64,000 nt of DNA from Centrapalus pauciflorus (GCA_020465985.1 JAANYP010004266.1:105944-169943), one strand, 5' to 3'; shown: positions 1 through 8,936, counted from the stretch's first letter. Program-made: numbers and translations. The notes: generated by a model not told the origin, from the letters alone.

Positions 1-111
1 CCATCTGTAGATCTCACCAAGTATAAGAAGTCAAAAACAGTTTTTAGTTATGTCAATGTACAAGGCCAACCCAAAACCAATTTGGTTTGGGTTTACTCCA
101 CTACTAACTAA
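1..111 (+). pseudogene. gag: 3' end of Copia gag (CopA1)
   Basis: Frame 1 encodes the last 36 residues of gag and ends at TAA 109-111. The same C-terminus, ending VYSTTN then stop, is present in CopA2 (stop 34595-34597). The protease/pol frame begins in the +1 frame and overlaps this end, so gag and pol are not in one continuous frame in either copy. Only the tail is in the window, so the state of the rest of this gag is unknown. Confidence 0.75.
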
Positions 112-2962
112 GCTGTTATTTGTGCAGGGCAACCACAGGTCTCCTCATAGAACAAGATGGCATCTGGACAGTGGATGCTCTAGGCACATGACAGGCAATT
201 CTGAATGCTTGTCAAATTTCAAAGGCTTTGATGGAGGTTTTGTTGCATTTGAAGGCAACTCAAAAGGAGGTAAAGTTACAGGTAAAGGCACTGTTAATGC
301 AGGCAACATGACATTCCATGATGTTCTGTACGTTGAACAGCTGAAGTACAATTTATTGAGTGTCTCTCAAATCTGTGACAAACAAAACATTGTTCTGTTC
401 ACAGATTCTGAGTGCATTGTTCTTTCAAAGGATTTCAAAATTCCTGAAAATCTTGTTTTACTTAGAACACCAAGAAAGGACAATGTTTACTGCCTGGACA
501 CAGCTCTCTTGACTAAATCAAATACTTTAAGCTGTTTAATATCCAAAGCATTATCAAATGAATCTGCTCTTTGGCATAGAAGGATGTGTCACATGAACTT
601 CAAGTCCATGAATGATTTAGTTAAAAAGAATCTGGTAAGAGGATTACCACAAAAGGAGTTCATTTGTGATGATCATTGTGTAGCATGTCTTAAAGGTAAG
701 CAACACAAAACTTCTCATAAGGCCAAAGAAGTAAATTCAATCTCATCTTTTCTTCAGTTGTTACATATGGATCTATTTGGTCCAACATCTGTTTTGAGTT
801 TGAATAAAAGGGCATACTGTTTAGTCATTGCTGATGATTTCACCAGATTTACTTGGGTTTACTTTCTTAGGTCCAAAGATGAAACTGCTGAGCTAGTTAA
901 GTCTTTTATCCTTACGATAGAAAACCAATCCAATTCCAAAGTTAAGGCGATAAGATCAGACAATGCAACTGAATTTAAAAATCAAATTCTAACCAGTTTA
1001 TGTGAGTCCAAAGGCATTTCTAGACAATATAGTGCACCAAGAACACCACAGCAAAATGGTGTAGCTGAAAGAAAGAATAGAACATTAATTGAGGCTGCTA
1101 GAACAATGCTAGCTGATTCAAATCTGCCAATGACTTTCTGGGCAGAAGCTGTTAATACAGCCTGTTATGTTCTAAATAGGGTTCAAGTTGTCCAATATCA
1201 AGGAAAAACTCCCTATGAGTTATTCCATAACAGAAGTCCCCTAATAGCTTTCTTCAAGCCTTTTGGATGCCCATGTACTATTCTTCACACTAAGACTCAC
1301 TTAGGGAAGTTTGAGAGTAAGGCTGAAGAAGGATTCTTTGTAGGATACTCAACTCAAAGCAAAGCCTATAGAGTATACAACAGTGTGTCTAAAACAATTG
1401 AAGAAAGTGCCAATGTTGAATTTAATGAAAATACTGCTAACATCAAAGGCACTGGTCCTGATTGGTTGTTTGATTTAGATTCACTAACAAATTCTCTGAG
1501 CTTTGTTGAGTATACTGCAGAAGCTGATGCATACAGGGTTGAAGCTGCTAACACAAATTCTCATGCTGCCAATACAATTTCTCATGCTGTTGACACAAAG
1601 TTTCAGACTGCTGCAGATTCAACAAGTTGGGATGATTTCACCACTCTACCACTTCTGTCATGTGATCCTCCAGGGGTCCTGACCACTCAACATGATGCAA
1701 ATCCCGACACTGAAGTTCCATTCCCAAGTCCTGACAGCACAGCTCCAACACAAAAGGAAACAGCTCCAGTTTCTAGGCTAGCAGTCCCAACAGCTTCTCA
1801 AGCTGTTAGCCTAGAAACTCAAGCTGTTCCAGAAACTGAACCATTCACTGGTTCTGATGGAGATGACACAAACCTTGGAACGTCCTTTCAAACAGAGAGA
1901 GAGCCCACACTAAGAGTTCATAAGTATCACCCTCTCAATCAAATACTGGGTGATCCAAGCACTCCTGTTCAAACAAGGAAGATGGTTCACAATGAGACTG
2001 CTGCTGCTGAACAAGCAGTTCCTGGATTCAGTCTAGCAGCTTTTGAACATGCCTGTTTCATGTCTCAATTGGAACCTAAAAAGGCATCAGAAGCATTAAA
2101 AGATTCATCCTGGATTAAAGCTATGCAAGAAGAGCTTTTACAGTTCAAAATTCAGAATGTATGGACTCTGGTGGAACTTCCTAAAGGTAAGAGAGCAATA
2201 GGTACAAGATGGGTGTTCAGAAACAAGAAGGATGAGAGAGGGATAGTCATCAAGAACAAAGCAAGACTAGTAGCACAAGGGTACACTCAAGAAGAAGGAA
2301 TAGATTATGATGATGTCCTGTATGGGATAATTGAAGAGGAAGTGTATGTGTGTCAACCTCCTGGTTTTGAAGACTACAAGTATCCAGACAGGGTGTACAA
2401 GCTAGACAAAGCTCTCTATGGTCTTCACCAAGCCCCCAGAGCATGGTATGACACACTGTCATCATATCTTCTACAGAATGGATTCAAGAGAGGCACTCTG
2501 GACAAAACACTTTTCACTAAATCCATCAAAGCTGAGATTCTTCTTGTCCAAATCTATGTTGATGACATCATCTTTGGCTCAACTAATGATGGGTTGTGCA
2601 AAGATTTTGAGGCCCTAATGCACAAAAAGTTTCAAATGAGTTCATTGGGGGAACTCAGATTCTTTCTAGGGCTGCAGGTTAAACAGAAGCCTACTGGTCT
2701 ATTCATAAGTCAATCAAAGTATGTCAAAGACATACTGGAAAAGTTTGGCTATCAAGACACAAAGGTTGCAAGCACTCTAATGGATCCTCATAAACAGCTC
2801 CATACAGACAAAGATGGCATAGATGTGGACATTCATCTATACAGATCCCTTATAGGATCTCTCATGTATCTAACATCTTCTAGACCTGATATAATGTTTG
2901 CTGTCTGTGTGTGTGCTAGGTTTTCAATGCTCTCCAAAGGATTCTCACTTAGTTGCTGTTAA
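50..2962 (+). pseudogene. pol: Copia pol: protease, integrase and RT (CopA1), defective
   Basis: This is the polyprotein that matures, integrates and reverse-transcribes the element. Visible in order are the aspartic protease site DSGCSRHM (near residue 41), the GAG-pre-integrase His-Cys region (LWHRRMCH ... CVACLKGK, about 173-215), the integrase core with HMDLFGP, IRSDNATEF and QQNGVAERKN, and RT with TRWVFRNKK, LYGLHQAPRAWY and the catalytic YVDD. Two lesions are seen. An in-frame loss of 33 codons at 2316/2317, compared with CopA2, removes RT motif A with its catalytic Asp. A one-base insertion in a T run near 2925 shifts the frame before RNase H. The ATG at 50 is only the first ATG in the open frame and probably not a real start. 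RT should be inactive. Confidence 0.9.
1541..1624 (+). repeat. Four in-frame 21-bp tandem repeats in the pol linker
   Basis: Four consecutive 21-nt units (1541-1561, 1562-1582, 1583-1603, 1604-1624) each encode seven residues: EAANTNS, HAANTIS, HAVDTKF, QTAADST. They lie in the variable linker between integrase and RT. The unit core CATGCTGC is the same word that recurs in the LTR and in the pol-env spacer of this element. CopA2 carries a diverged version of the same array. Confidence 0.75.
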
Positions 2963-3500
2963 GAGAATCTTTAGATATCTTAAAGGCCAACCACATTTAG
3001 GCCTATGGTATCCTAAAGACTCTCCTTTTGAACTAACTGCTTATTCTGACAGTGACTATGGTGGTTGCAACATTGACAGGAAATCCACAACTGGTGGATG
3101 TCAATACTTAGGAGCAAGACTGGTCTCTTGGCAATGCAAAAAGCAAACAACTGTCTCCACATCATCCACTGAAGCAGAATACGTAGCAGCTGCAAGCTGC
3201 TGCTCCCAGGTAATGTGGATTCAAAATCAGCTAAGAGACTATGGTATGAATTTCTTATCCACTCCTATTTATATTGACAATTCAAGTGCAATTAGCATTG
3301 TGCAAAACCCAGTGAAATTCCCCAAAACCAAGCATATAGAAATCAGATTTCACTTCATCAGAGATTGTCATGAAAAGAAGTTAATCCAAGTTACCAAAAT
3401 ACATACAGATGATCAGCTAGCTGATCTATTTACAAAACCTTTTGATGTGGGAAGGTTCACTTTCCTAATATCAAATATTGGTATGGTAAACATGGATTAA
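2898..3500 (+). pseudogene. pol: Copia RNase H end of pol (CopA1), frameshifted
   Basis: This is the RNase H domain and pol C-terminus in the frame after the shift near 2925. It contains AYSDSDYGGCNIDRKSTTGG (catalytic Asp), STEAEYVAA (Glu), YIDNSSAISI (Asp), KTKHIEIRFHFIRD and the terminal LFTKPFDVGRF. RNase H degrades RNA in the RNA/DNA hybrid during reverse transcription. The domain looks intact after the frameshift. The ATG at 2898 is within RT-RNase H coding sequence and is not a natural start. Confidence 0.88.
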
Positions 3501-3534
3501 TTGGTTTTCATTATTATCGACTCAGTATGCTAAT

Positions 3535-3547
3535 TTAAGGGGGAGAC
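3535..3547 (+). promoter_or_regulatory. Internal second polypurine tract-like motif
   Basis: The sequence TTAAGGGGGAGAC closely resembles the tract directly before the 3' LTR (TTAGGGGGAGAT). A matching motif is kept in CopA2 at 31110-31122 on the minus strand. Extra polypurine tracts are known from Sireviruses; use as a plus-strand primer here is inference. Confidence 0.55.
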
Positions 3548-3579
3548 ACTGTTCCATTGAAAAGTTGCACAATTTTACA

Positions 3580-3611
3580 CTAACAGCATGAGTATTTTCT
3601 CATGCTGCTAG
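3580..3611 (+). other. Hairpin in the pol-env spacer
   Basis: Left arm CTAACAGCATGAG (3580-3592), loop TATTTT and right arm CTCATGCTGCTAG (3599-3611) pair at 12 of 13 positions. CopA2 has the same hairpin at 31046-31075 with a compensatory change in the stem. Confidence 0.65.
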
Positions 3612-3842
3612 TTCATTTTCTCGGACTGCTAGTTATTTTCACTTGATCTGTCAAAGTGTGCAGGGTATTTGGGTAATTTTTCAAATGTGTGCGCGGGACC
3701 CAACCTTTTCGAAACCTTTAAAGGTCCCAGTTTCGTTCAGTTGTAACTACCAGTTACATATTTTTCTTCCACGGCCTTCTGCTTTCTCTCTGAACGAATC
3801 ACACATTCTTCTTTCAAACCCTAAACCATCGTTTGATCATCC

Positions 3843-6641
3843 ATGGAGTTTGTCAAAGAACACAACTGCCTTCCATACTCTCTCAAACACTCTGAACTTC
3901 AGTCGTTCCATGACATGATGGATTTCCTCAGGCACTCCCATATCAACCATGCCCTCAATATCAATCCCACCATATACATATCGCATATCGAACAGTTCTG
4001 GAACTGTGCCACTTTTCAAACCATCAATGGAATTCCCACTTTACTATCCAAAATTGATGGCACTCCCATCACCATCACTGAGGAATCCATTCGGCACCAT
4101 TTGCATCTTCAAGATGCCAAAGGTATAACAGACCTAACCCTTAACGCTTTACATACTGGTCTTTACAATATAGGTTATAGGGGTCCTGCTGTTTCATTTA
4201 TTTTCTTGAAAGCCCATTTTTCTCCTAAATGGAAATTTCTTGTACATATTATTCAGCAGTGTATGAGCCCCAAAAGAACTGGTTGGTCAGAATTTTCTTC
4301 TAACATTGCCACTGCCTTAGTGTGCTTTTCAACAGGCCAATGGTTCAATTTTTCAAACATGATTTTTCAGGGGATGTTAGGGCATCATTCCCTAAAGAAT
4401 GGGAAGTTTTTAATGTATCCAAGATTTTTGGCAGAAATCATTGCACACACCTGCACTACTTCTCATTTACATAAGAGGATACATATTTCCCATAGGCACT
4501 CACTATCTTCTATCAAAAGGCTGATAAAGTCAAGTGCCAATTTTGTCAGTGTAGATGTTCCATTGCCCTCTGCAATGATGAACATCATTTCAGGAAACAG
4601 AGGAGAGGGTCTTGAGCAGGCTCAGCCTAACATCACTGCTACACCCCCAAGACCCCAACCCACTCCTCATGATACACAAACTCCTACTGATCCTTTTGTA
4701 CAACCAACACGCCCACTCAAAAATATATACAAAACAAAAAGGGGACCAGGAGCTCCTTCCTCCTCCTCCCATCAGCAAGAGCCATATATCCCTGTGCAGG
4801 AGGATACTCCTGCACAGCATATCCAAAGGGAACCACTAGAGGAAACTCCCATCCTCACTCAGGAGGTGAACATCTCTTCAGAGATGGTTCATATGGGTTC
4901 TGTGGCTGACACTACTGATGTCTCTGCACAAGAGGCACAGGACAGTGCCAACATAGCTAAGACCACGCCCATGGCAACAGCAAGTGTGCAAACACAAGCT
5001 GGAAGTCCCCAGAACCAAGAACAGAGGGGCCCAGAGGTTTCTACTTCTGGTATTAATGTCAGTGATAGATCACAAGCACCTCAGGTGTTTTCTGATCTTG
5101 AGACTAGTCTGCAACTCATGCTTTTGACGGATCCCAAGCTGAAACCTGTTGTAGCTATGTTGGAATACCAAATGTCCATCATTGCTGCACAGGGTGCACA
5201 AATAATGGCCCTAAAGCAATCAGAAATGGCTCAAAATCAGAGGATGGATTATCTTCATAAGGGGTTTACCCTTTGTGGAAATAAGCTCATTCAATTAGAG
5301 CGTTTGATTCAAACCCAAGGGGCAAAGGTTGTAGGTCCTTCTGACCAAACCAATGCTTCCAAAAAGGGGGAGAATCAGGAGGTTCCTACAACAGTCCAAG
5401 CAGCTCCATCAACAACAACAGTCCAAGTAGCACCAACAGTCCCAGTTTCTAGGCTAGCAGTCCCAACAACTTCTCAAGCTGTTAGCCTAGAAACTCAAGC
5501 TGCTCCTTCAAAAGTCACTGGAGTTGTGATCAGGGAAGGCATTCAAGCTCCATCAAGTACAGTCCAAGCAACATCCTCTTCTGCAAAAGACAAAGGCAAG
5601 GGCATTCTTATTGAATCTCCAAAGCACAAATTCTCCCCCAAAGAAGCCCAGATTGCCTTTGATGCTGAATTTGCCAAAAGGTTAGTAGAAGAACAGGATA
5701 AAGAATTAGATCAGCAAGCCCAGCCCCCAATGGATGATGATGAGACCTTAGGTGATTACCTAAAGGGGTTTGTGGGCAAACAAGGTGAAAAGAAGAGAAA
5801 GATGCCAACAGGGCACACCAAGGCTGAGCACAGAAGATTCTTAATCAATTTTGCCTTTGCAGCAGGTATTCCAAAGAAAATGGCTCAGTCCATGACTACT
5901 GAAAGGCTGCAGGAAATACATGATAAAGAAATGGAGAAAAGAAAGAAAGCAAAAACCTCCCAAGAAGTCCAATCATCACAAGAACCAGCTCAACCTACTA
6001 CAAGTCATATTCAAGCTGCTGCCAGTACACCTGTTCCCACTGATCAAGCTGCTCTTTCTATTCCTTCATCGGTTAAAAGGCTGCTCTTTGAGCAACAACT
6101 ACAAAAGGCCATGGAGATAGAGAAGTTGATTGATCAACATGATTTTACAAAGCCTCAAATCAACTACTGGTTTGCTAAGTCACTGGATGACCGTGACTTG
6201 AGAATTAAGTTTGTGATAAGAAGAGAGTCTGGTCCTGAAGAAGAATATGATACATTTTGGCAGATGGTTCAGAAGTTGACCAGAGATGAGCTTATCAGAA
6301 TGCACAACATTGGGTCTGTATCACAAGTTAGATCTTCTCTACCACAAGTGAAACAAGTCATCAGAGATCTGAAGTCCATTGTTGATCCTGAATTTATTAA
6401 AAAAGATGTAGAGGATGCCAACAAGAAGGGATTGAAAATCAAGGAAGTTAATATTTTTGTCAAATCCAGGACTTACAGAATCAAATTCACAGATGGATCT
6501 GGTATGTTCTTTAATCTTGAATTCTATGATCTTCCAAAGAATATACTACTCCATATGAAGTCTGTCAGAATATCTTGTGATAGAGATGAGCTAAAGAGAG
6601 AATTTTTGAAGGCTGTAGATCATAAACTTGCACAGTTGTAA
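3843..6641 (+). CDS. Env-like / extra ORF downstream of Copia pol (CopA1), intact 932 aa
   Basis: This uninterrupted ORF follows pol, where Sireviruses carry their env-like gene. I cannot assign a biochemical function. From N to C: a globular domain (about 1-235) with IEQFW near 49-53, SPKRTGW at 142-148, FNFSNM at 168-173 and FLMYPRF at 189-195; a Pro/Gln/Thr-rich low-complexity part (about 260-400); a helix-prone segment with QLERLIQ (about 440-500); a second low-complexity part holding the pol-shared segment; a Lys/Glu-rich part (about 610-700); and a conserved C-terminal domain (about 735-932) ending HKLAQL. I see no clear signal peptide or membrane segment, so a true envelope role is unproven. 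The start ATG at 3843 is also present in CopA2. It is open although pol of this element is broken. Confidence 0.82.
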   Translation: MEFVKEHNCLPYSLKHSELQSFHDMMDFLRHSHINHALNINPTIYISHIEQFWNCATFQTINGIPTLLSKIDGTPITITEESIRHHLHLQDAKGITDLTLNALHTGLYNIGYRGPAVSFIFLKAHFSPKWKFLVHIIQQCMSPKRTGWSEFSSNIATALVCFSTGQWFNFSNMIFQGMLGHHSLKNGKFLMYPRFLAEIIAHTCTTSHLHKRIHISHRHSLSSIKRLIKSSANFVSVDVPLPSAMMNIISGNRGEGLEQAQPNITATPPRPQPTPHDTQTPTDPFVQPTRPLKNIYKTKRGPGAPSSSSHQQEPYIPVQEDTPAQHIQREPLEETPILTQEVNISSEMVHMGSVADTTDVSAQEAQDSANIAKTTPMATASVQTQAGSPQNQEQRGPEVSTSGINVSDRSQAPQVFSDLETSLQLMLLTDPKLKPVVAMLEYQMSIIAAQGAQIMALKQSEMAQNQRMDYLHKGFTLCGNKLIQLERLIQTQGAKVVGPSDQTNASKKGENQEVPTTVQAAPSTTTVQVAPTVPVSRLAVPTTSQAVSLETQAAPSKVTGVVIREGIQAPSSTVQATSSSAKDKGKGILIESPKHKFSPKEAQIAFDAEFAKRLVEEQDKELDQQAQPPMDDDETLGDYLKGFVGKQGEKKRKMPTGHTKAEHRRFLINFAFAAGIPKKMAQSMTTERLQEIHDKEMEKRKKAKTSQEVQSSQEPAQPTTSHIQAAASTPVPTDQAALSIPSSVKRLLFEQQLQKAMEIEKLIDQHDFTKPQINYWFAKSLDDRDLRIKFVIRRESGPEEEYDTFWQMVQKLTRDELIRMHNIGSVSQVRSSLPQVKQVIRDLKSIVDPEFIKKDVEDANKKGLKIKEVNIFVKSRTYRIKFTDGSGMFFNLEFYDLPKNILLHMKSVRISCDRDELKREFLKAVDHKLAQL

Positions 6642-6742
6642 GTTTTTGAAAGCCTTGGTTTGTGAATAACAGTTTACTTTATCATTTCCATGTTTGTATA
6701 GAACTTAAAGTCGTGTGCAAAGAATTTAAGTTAGGGGGAGAT
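6642..6742 (+). promoter_or_regulatory. 3' untranslated stretch and polypurine tract of CopA1
   Basis: About 90 non-coding bases follow the env-like stop. The purine tract TTAGGGGGAGAT (6731-6742) ends exactly at the LTR start TGTTGGGA, as expected for the plus-strand primer of reverse transcription. Confidence 0.85.
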
Positions 6743-6822
6743 TGTTGGGAAATAATTTAAGTATGTTCAAACTGTTAGTTAGACTTCTCAGACTGTTAGT
6801 AGATTTTTCATGTAAATACAAA

Positions 6823-6940
6823 GTTCATGCTGCTAGTTGAAGAAACTCGAGCTGCCAGTGTAAAAGTTCAAGCTGCCAGAGCAAAACAACTCAAGCTGCT
6901 CAGTTCATGCTGTCAAGAGATTCAAGCTGCTCAACAGTTT
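6823..6940 (+). repeat. Degenerate direct repeats in LTR U3
   Basis: Six spaced copies of a word like TTCAAGCTGCYAG (variants CATGCTGCTAG, CGAGCTGCCAG, CAAGCTGCTCAG, CATGCTGTCAAG) occur at roughly 15-22 bp intervals upstream of the TATA box. The arrangement suggests binding sites controlling LTR transcription, which is inference. Confidence 0.65.
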
Positions 6941-7048
6941 CATAAACAGAAAGTGCTGATTTTCAGGAAACGATATCTACATAAAGATTCCAGCATATCT
7001 ACTATCAGAGAAGTCATAGTCCTTCAAGGAAACAAGTCCAAAAAGCAA

Positions 7049-7056
7049 TATAAATA
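7049..7056 (+). promoter_or_regulatory. LTR TATA box (CopA1)
   Basis: TATAAATA lies about 100 bp downstream of the U3 repeats and is conserved on the minus strand in both CopA2 LTRs (27624-27631 and 37676-37683). Confidence 0.65.
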
Positions 7057-7410
7057 GACAGAATAGGTTTTCTATTGAATAGAAGTTTTCTACATATTTT
7101 GAGTCTGTAATTGCTTTGTTGATTAAGTTTTCTCAAGCCTCTAAGGTTGTAAAACCCTAAGAACAGTCTGTGTTCTTCGTCTAATCAAAACAGATTAGAG
7201 GTGATTGTAATCATTGAATTCAGCAATACAAACAGTCTTGATTACTTCTTATGTTTTATGTTTCATTGGTTCTGAAAGTTTTTGTTAAAATAATTAAGTG
7301 TTATTCCGCAAACTTCTTAATTAAACTTTGATTCAAAGCAAGATTATTGATTTATACTCTGATAAATTTCAAATCAGTTAATCTTGGTTATTTAGTTTTA
7401 GATCCTGACA

Positions 7411-7649
7411 GACTTAGATTCCAATACTTGCTCAAAATTATGTGATCCTTCAGCCTTCACCTTTTCTGCCAAAAGTGCTTCTTTTTGGGCTCCACGAACT
7501 CGAGTGTGGAGATCTGTTTGTACGACTGTTCTTCCTGCCGGAGGTCATGTCGACTTATCATTCGAGATCCCACTTGTTATGGTAGCCACCATTCCAGCTC
7601 TTCCTGTGTGGCTTTTTACATCGCAGTCGAAATCGCTGATCAATTCTAT
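7411..7649 (-). pseudogene. pol: Second, divergent RNase H-C-terminal fragment of Gypsy pol
   Basis: After the stop at 7650-7652 the same frame reads IELISDFDCDV, then VVQTDLHTRVRGAQ and LLAEKVKAEG, with another stop (TGA) between. This resembles the sequence just upstream (VELLSDYECEI ... ALGMLVQENI) rather than what should follow it. It looks like the same part of pol from a different Gypsy lineage, joined after a recombination or template switch. CopA1 cuts it at 7410. Confidence 0.5.
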
Positions 7650-8918
7650 CTATTTTGTCCGTTGAATGTTTTCCTGTACCAACATTCCTAACGCTCGGAC
7701 TTTTGTGGGCTTCGTTCTTACCTTTCTACTTAGCGCATCGGCTACCACATTGGCCTTGCCCGGGTGGTACTGAATTTCACATTCGTAATCACTGAGTAAC
7801 TCTACCCATCTCCTTTGCCTCATATTGAGAAGTTTCTGATCTAGAATATGTTGGAGACTTTTATGGTCAGTGTAAATCGTGCACTTAGTACCATACAAGT
7901 AATGTCTCCAAATTTTGAGTGCAAAGACAACTGCTCCCAACTCTAAATCATGGGTTGTATAATTCTTTTCGTGGACTTTAAGTTGTCTTGATGCATAAGC
8001 TATGACCTTGTTTTTCTGCATCAGGACACACCCTAACCCTTGATGTGAAGCATCACAATAAACAACAAAGTCATCGGTTCCTTCAGGTAATGCCAAAATT
8101 GGAGCGTTACACAACTTCTTCTTTAGAAGCTGGAATGCTTCTTCTTGCGATTCTCCCCATCTGAATTTCTGCTCCTTCTGAGTTAGCATTGTTAATGGTT
8201 TAGCAATTTTTGAGAAGTTCTCAATAAATCGACGGTAGTAGCCTGTTAAACCTAAAAATTGACGAATCTCTGTAGGGATTCTCAATGCTTCCCATTTCTT
8301 GATGGCTTCAACTTTGGCAGGGTCTACTTGAATTCCCTTCTCATTCACTATATGACCAAGAAATTGCACTTCCCTCATCCAGAAGTCGCACTTAGAGAAC
8401 TTGGCATACAACGCTTCCTTTTTGAGTAACTCCAGGATTAACCTCAAATGATGTTCGTGAGCTCCCTTACTTTTTGAGTAGATCAAAATGTCGTCAATAA
8501 AGACAATGACAAATTTATCCAAATAAGGTCTACAGACTCTGTTCATTAGATCCATGAACTCCGCCGGTGCATTGGTTAATCCAAAAGGCATAACAAGAAA
8601 CTCGAAATGCCTGTACCGCGTTCGGAAAGCTGTCTTCGGAGTATCCTCCTCTCGAACTCTCAATTGATGGTATCCAGATCGAAGATCTATTTTTGAGAAA
8701 TATGTTGCTCCTTGCAGCTGATCAAACAAGTCATCTATTCGAGGTAAGGGGTATCGGTTCTTAATTGTTAGCTTGTTTAACTCCTTGTAGTCTATGCAGA
8801 TTCGGAAAGAACCGTCATTCTTCTTGACGAATAGGACCGGGGCTCCCCAAGGTGAAGAGCTAGGTTGGATAAATCCTTTGTCGAGGAGTTCTTGCAGTTG
8901 ATCTGACAACTCTTTCAT
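7650..8918 (-). pseudogene. pol: Gypsy reverse transcriptase-RNase H (GypA)
   Basis: This open frame of 422 codons carries Ty3/Gypsy RT: SSPWGAPVLFVKKNDGS, RICIDYKELNKLT, KIDLRSGYHQ (motif A Asp), VMPFGLTNAPA, the catalytic FIDDILIYS, and KCDFWMREVQFLGH. RNase H follows with YCDASHQGLG, LELGAVVFALK and YTDHKSLQ, ending with the plant Gypsy signature WVELLSDYE and ADALSRK. Catalytic residues are present. It is cut off from protease upstream by the stop at 8937-8939 and ends at a stop at 7650-7652, so no complete polyprotein can be made. The ATG at 8918 is internal to the pol coding sequence. Confidence 0.93.
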
Positions 8919-8936
8919 TTCCGCAGGTGCTAAACG

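Larger units (their letters stand above)
3501..3842 (+). other. Spacer between pol and env-like ORF (CopA1)
   Basis: This stretch is non-coding. It carries a polypurine-tract-like motif at 3535-3547, a hairpin at 3580-3611, and copies of the CATGCTGCTAG / GGACTGCTAG word. The corresponding spacer in CopA2 is 30813-31150 on the minus strand and keeps both the purine tract and the hairpin. Confidence 0.7.
1..7410 (+). mobile_element. CopA1: Ty1/Copia element with env-like ORF, 5' part outside window
   Basis: The order on the + strand is gag end, protease, integrase, reverse transcriptase, RNase H, spacer, a long extra ORF, polypurine tract and 3' LTR. This order (integrase before RT) defines Ty1/Copia, and an extra ORF between pol and the 3' LTR is the Sirevirus-like layout. 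The 5' LTR, PBS and most of gag lie left of position 1. CopA2 at 27273-37987 is a second copy of the same family and was used for comparison. The element ends inside a Gypsy pol gene, so it inserted into GypA; the base run after the LTR is GACTT, whose partner target duplication would be outside the window. Confidence 0.93.
6743..7410 (+). repeat. 3' LTR of CopA1 (668 bp)
   Basis: The LTR begins TGTTGGGA after the polypurine tract and ends GATCCTGACA, giving TG...CA ends. It is the same LTR as the two 663-bp LTRs of CopA2 in the opposite orientation. It contains U3 direct repeats (6823-6940) and a TATA box (7049-7056). The downstream sequence at once becomes Gypsy pol. Confidence 0.92.

Noticed and set aside
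3843..6641. Calling the extra ORF a host enzyme or a true retroviral envelope gene
   Set aside because: Its place in the element, the second copy in CopA2 and the lack of enzyme motifs argue for a transposon gene, while absence of a clear signal peptide or membrane segment argues against asserting an envelope function.
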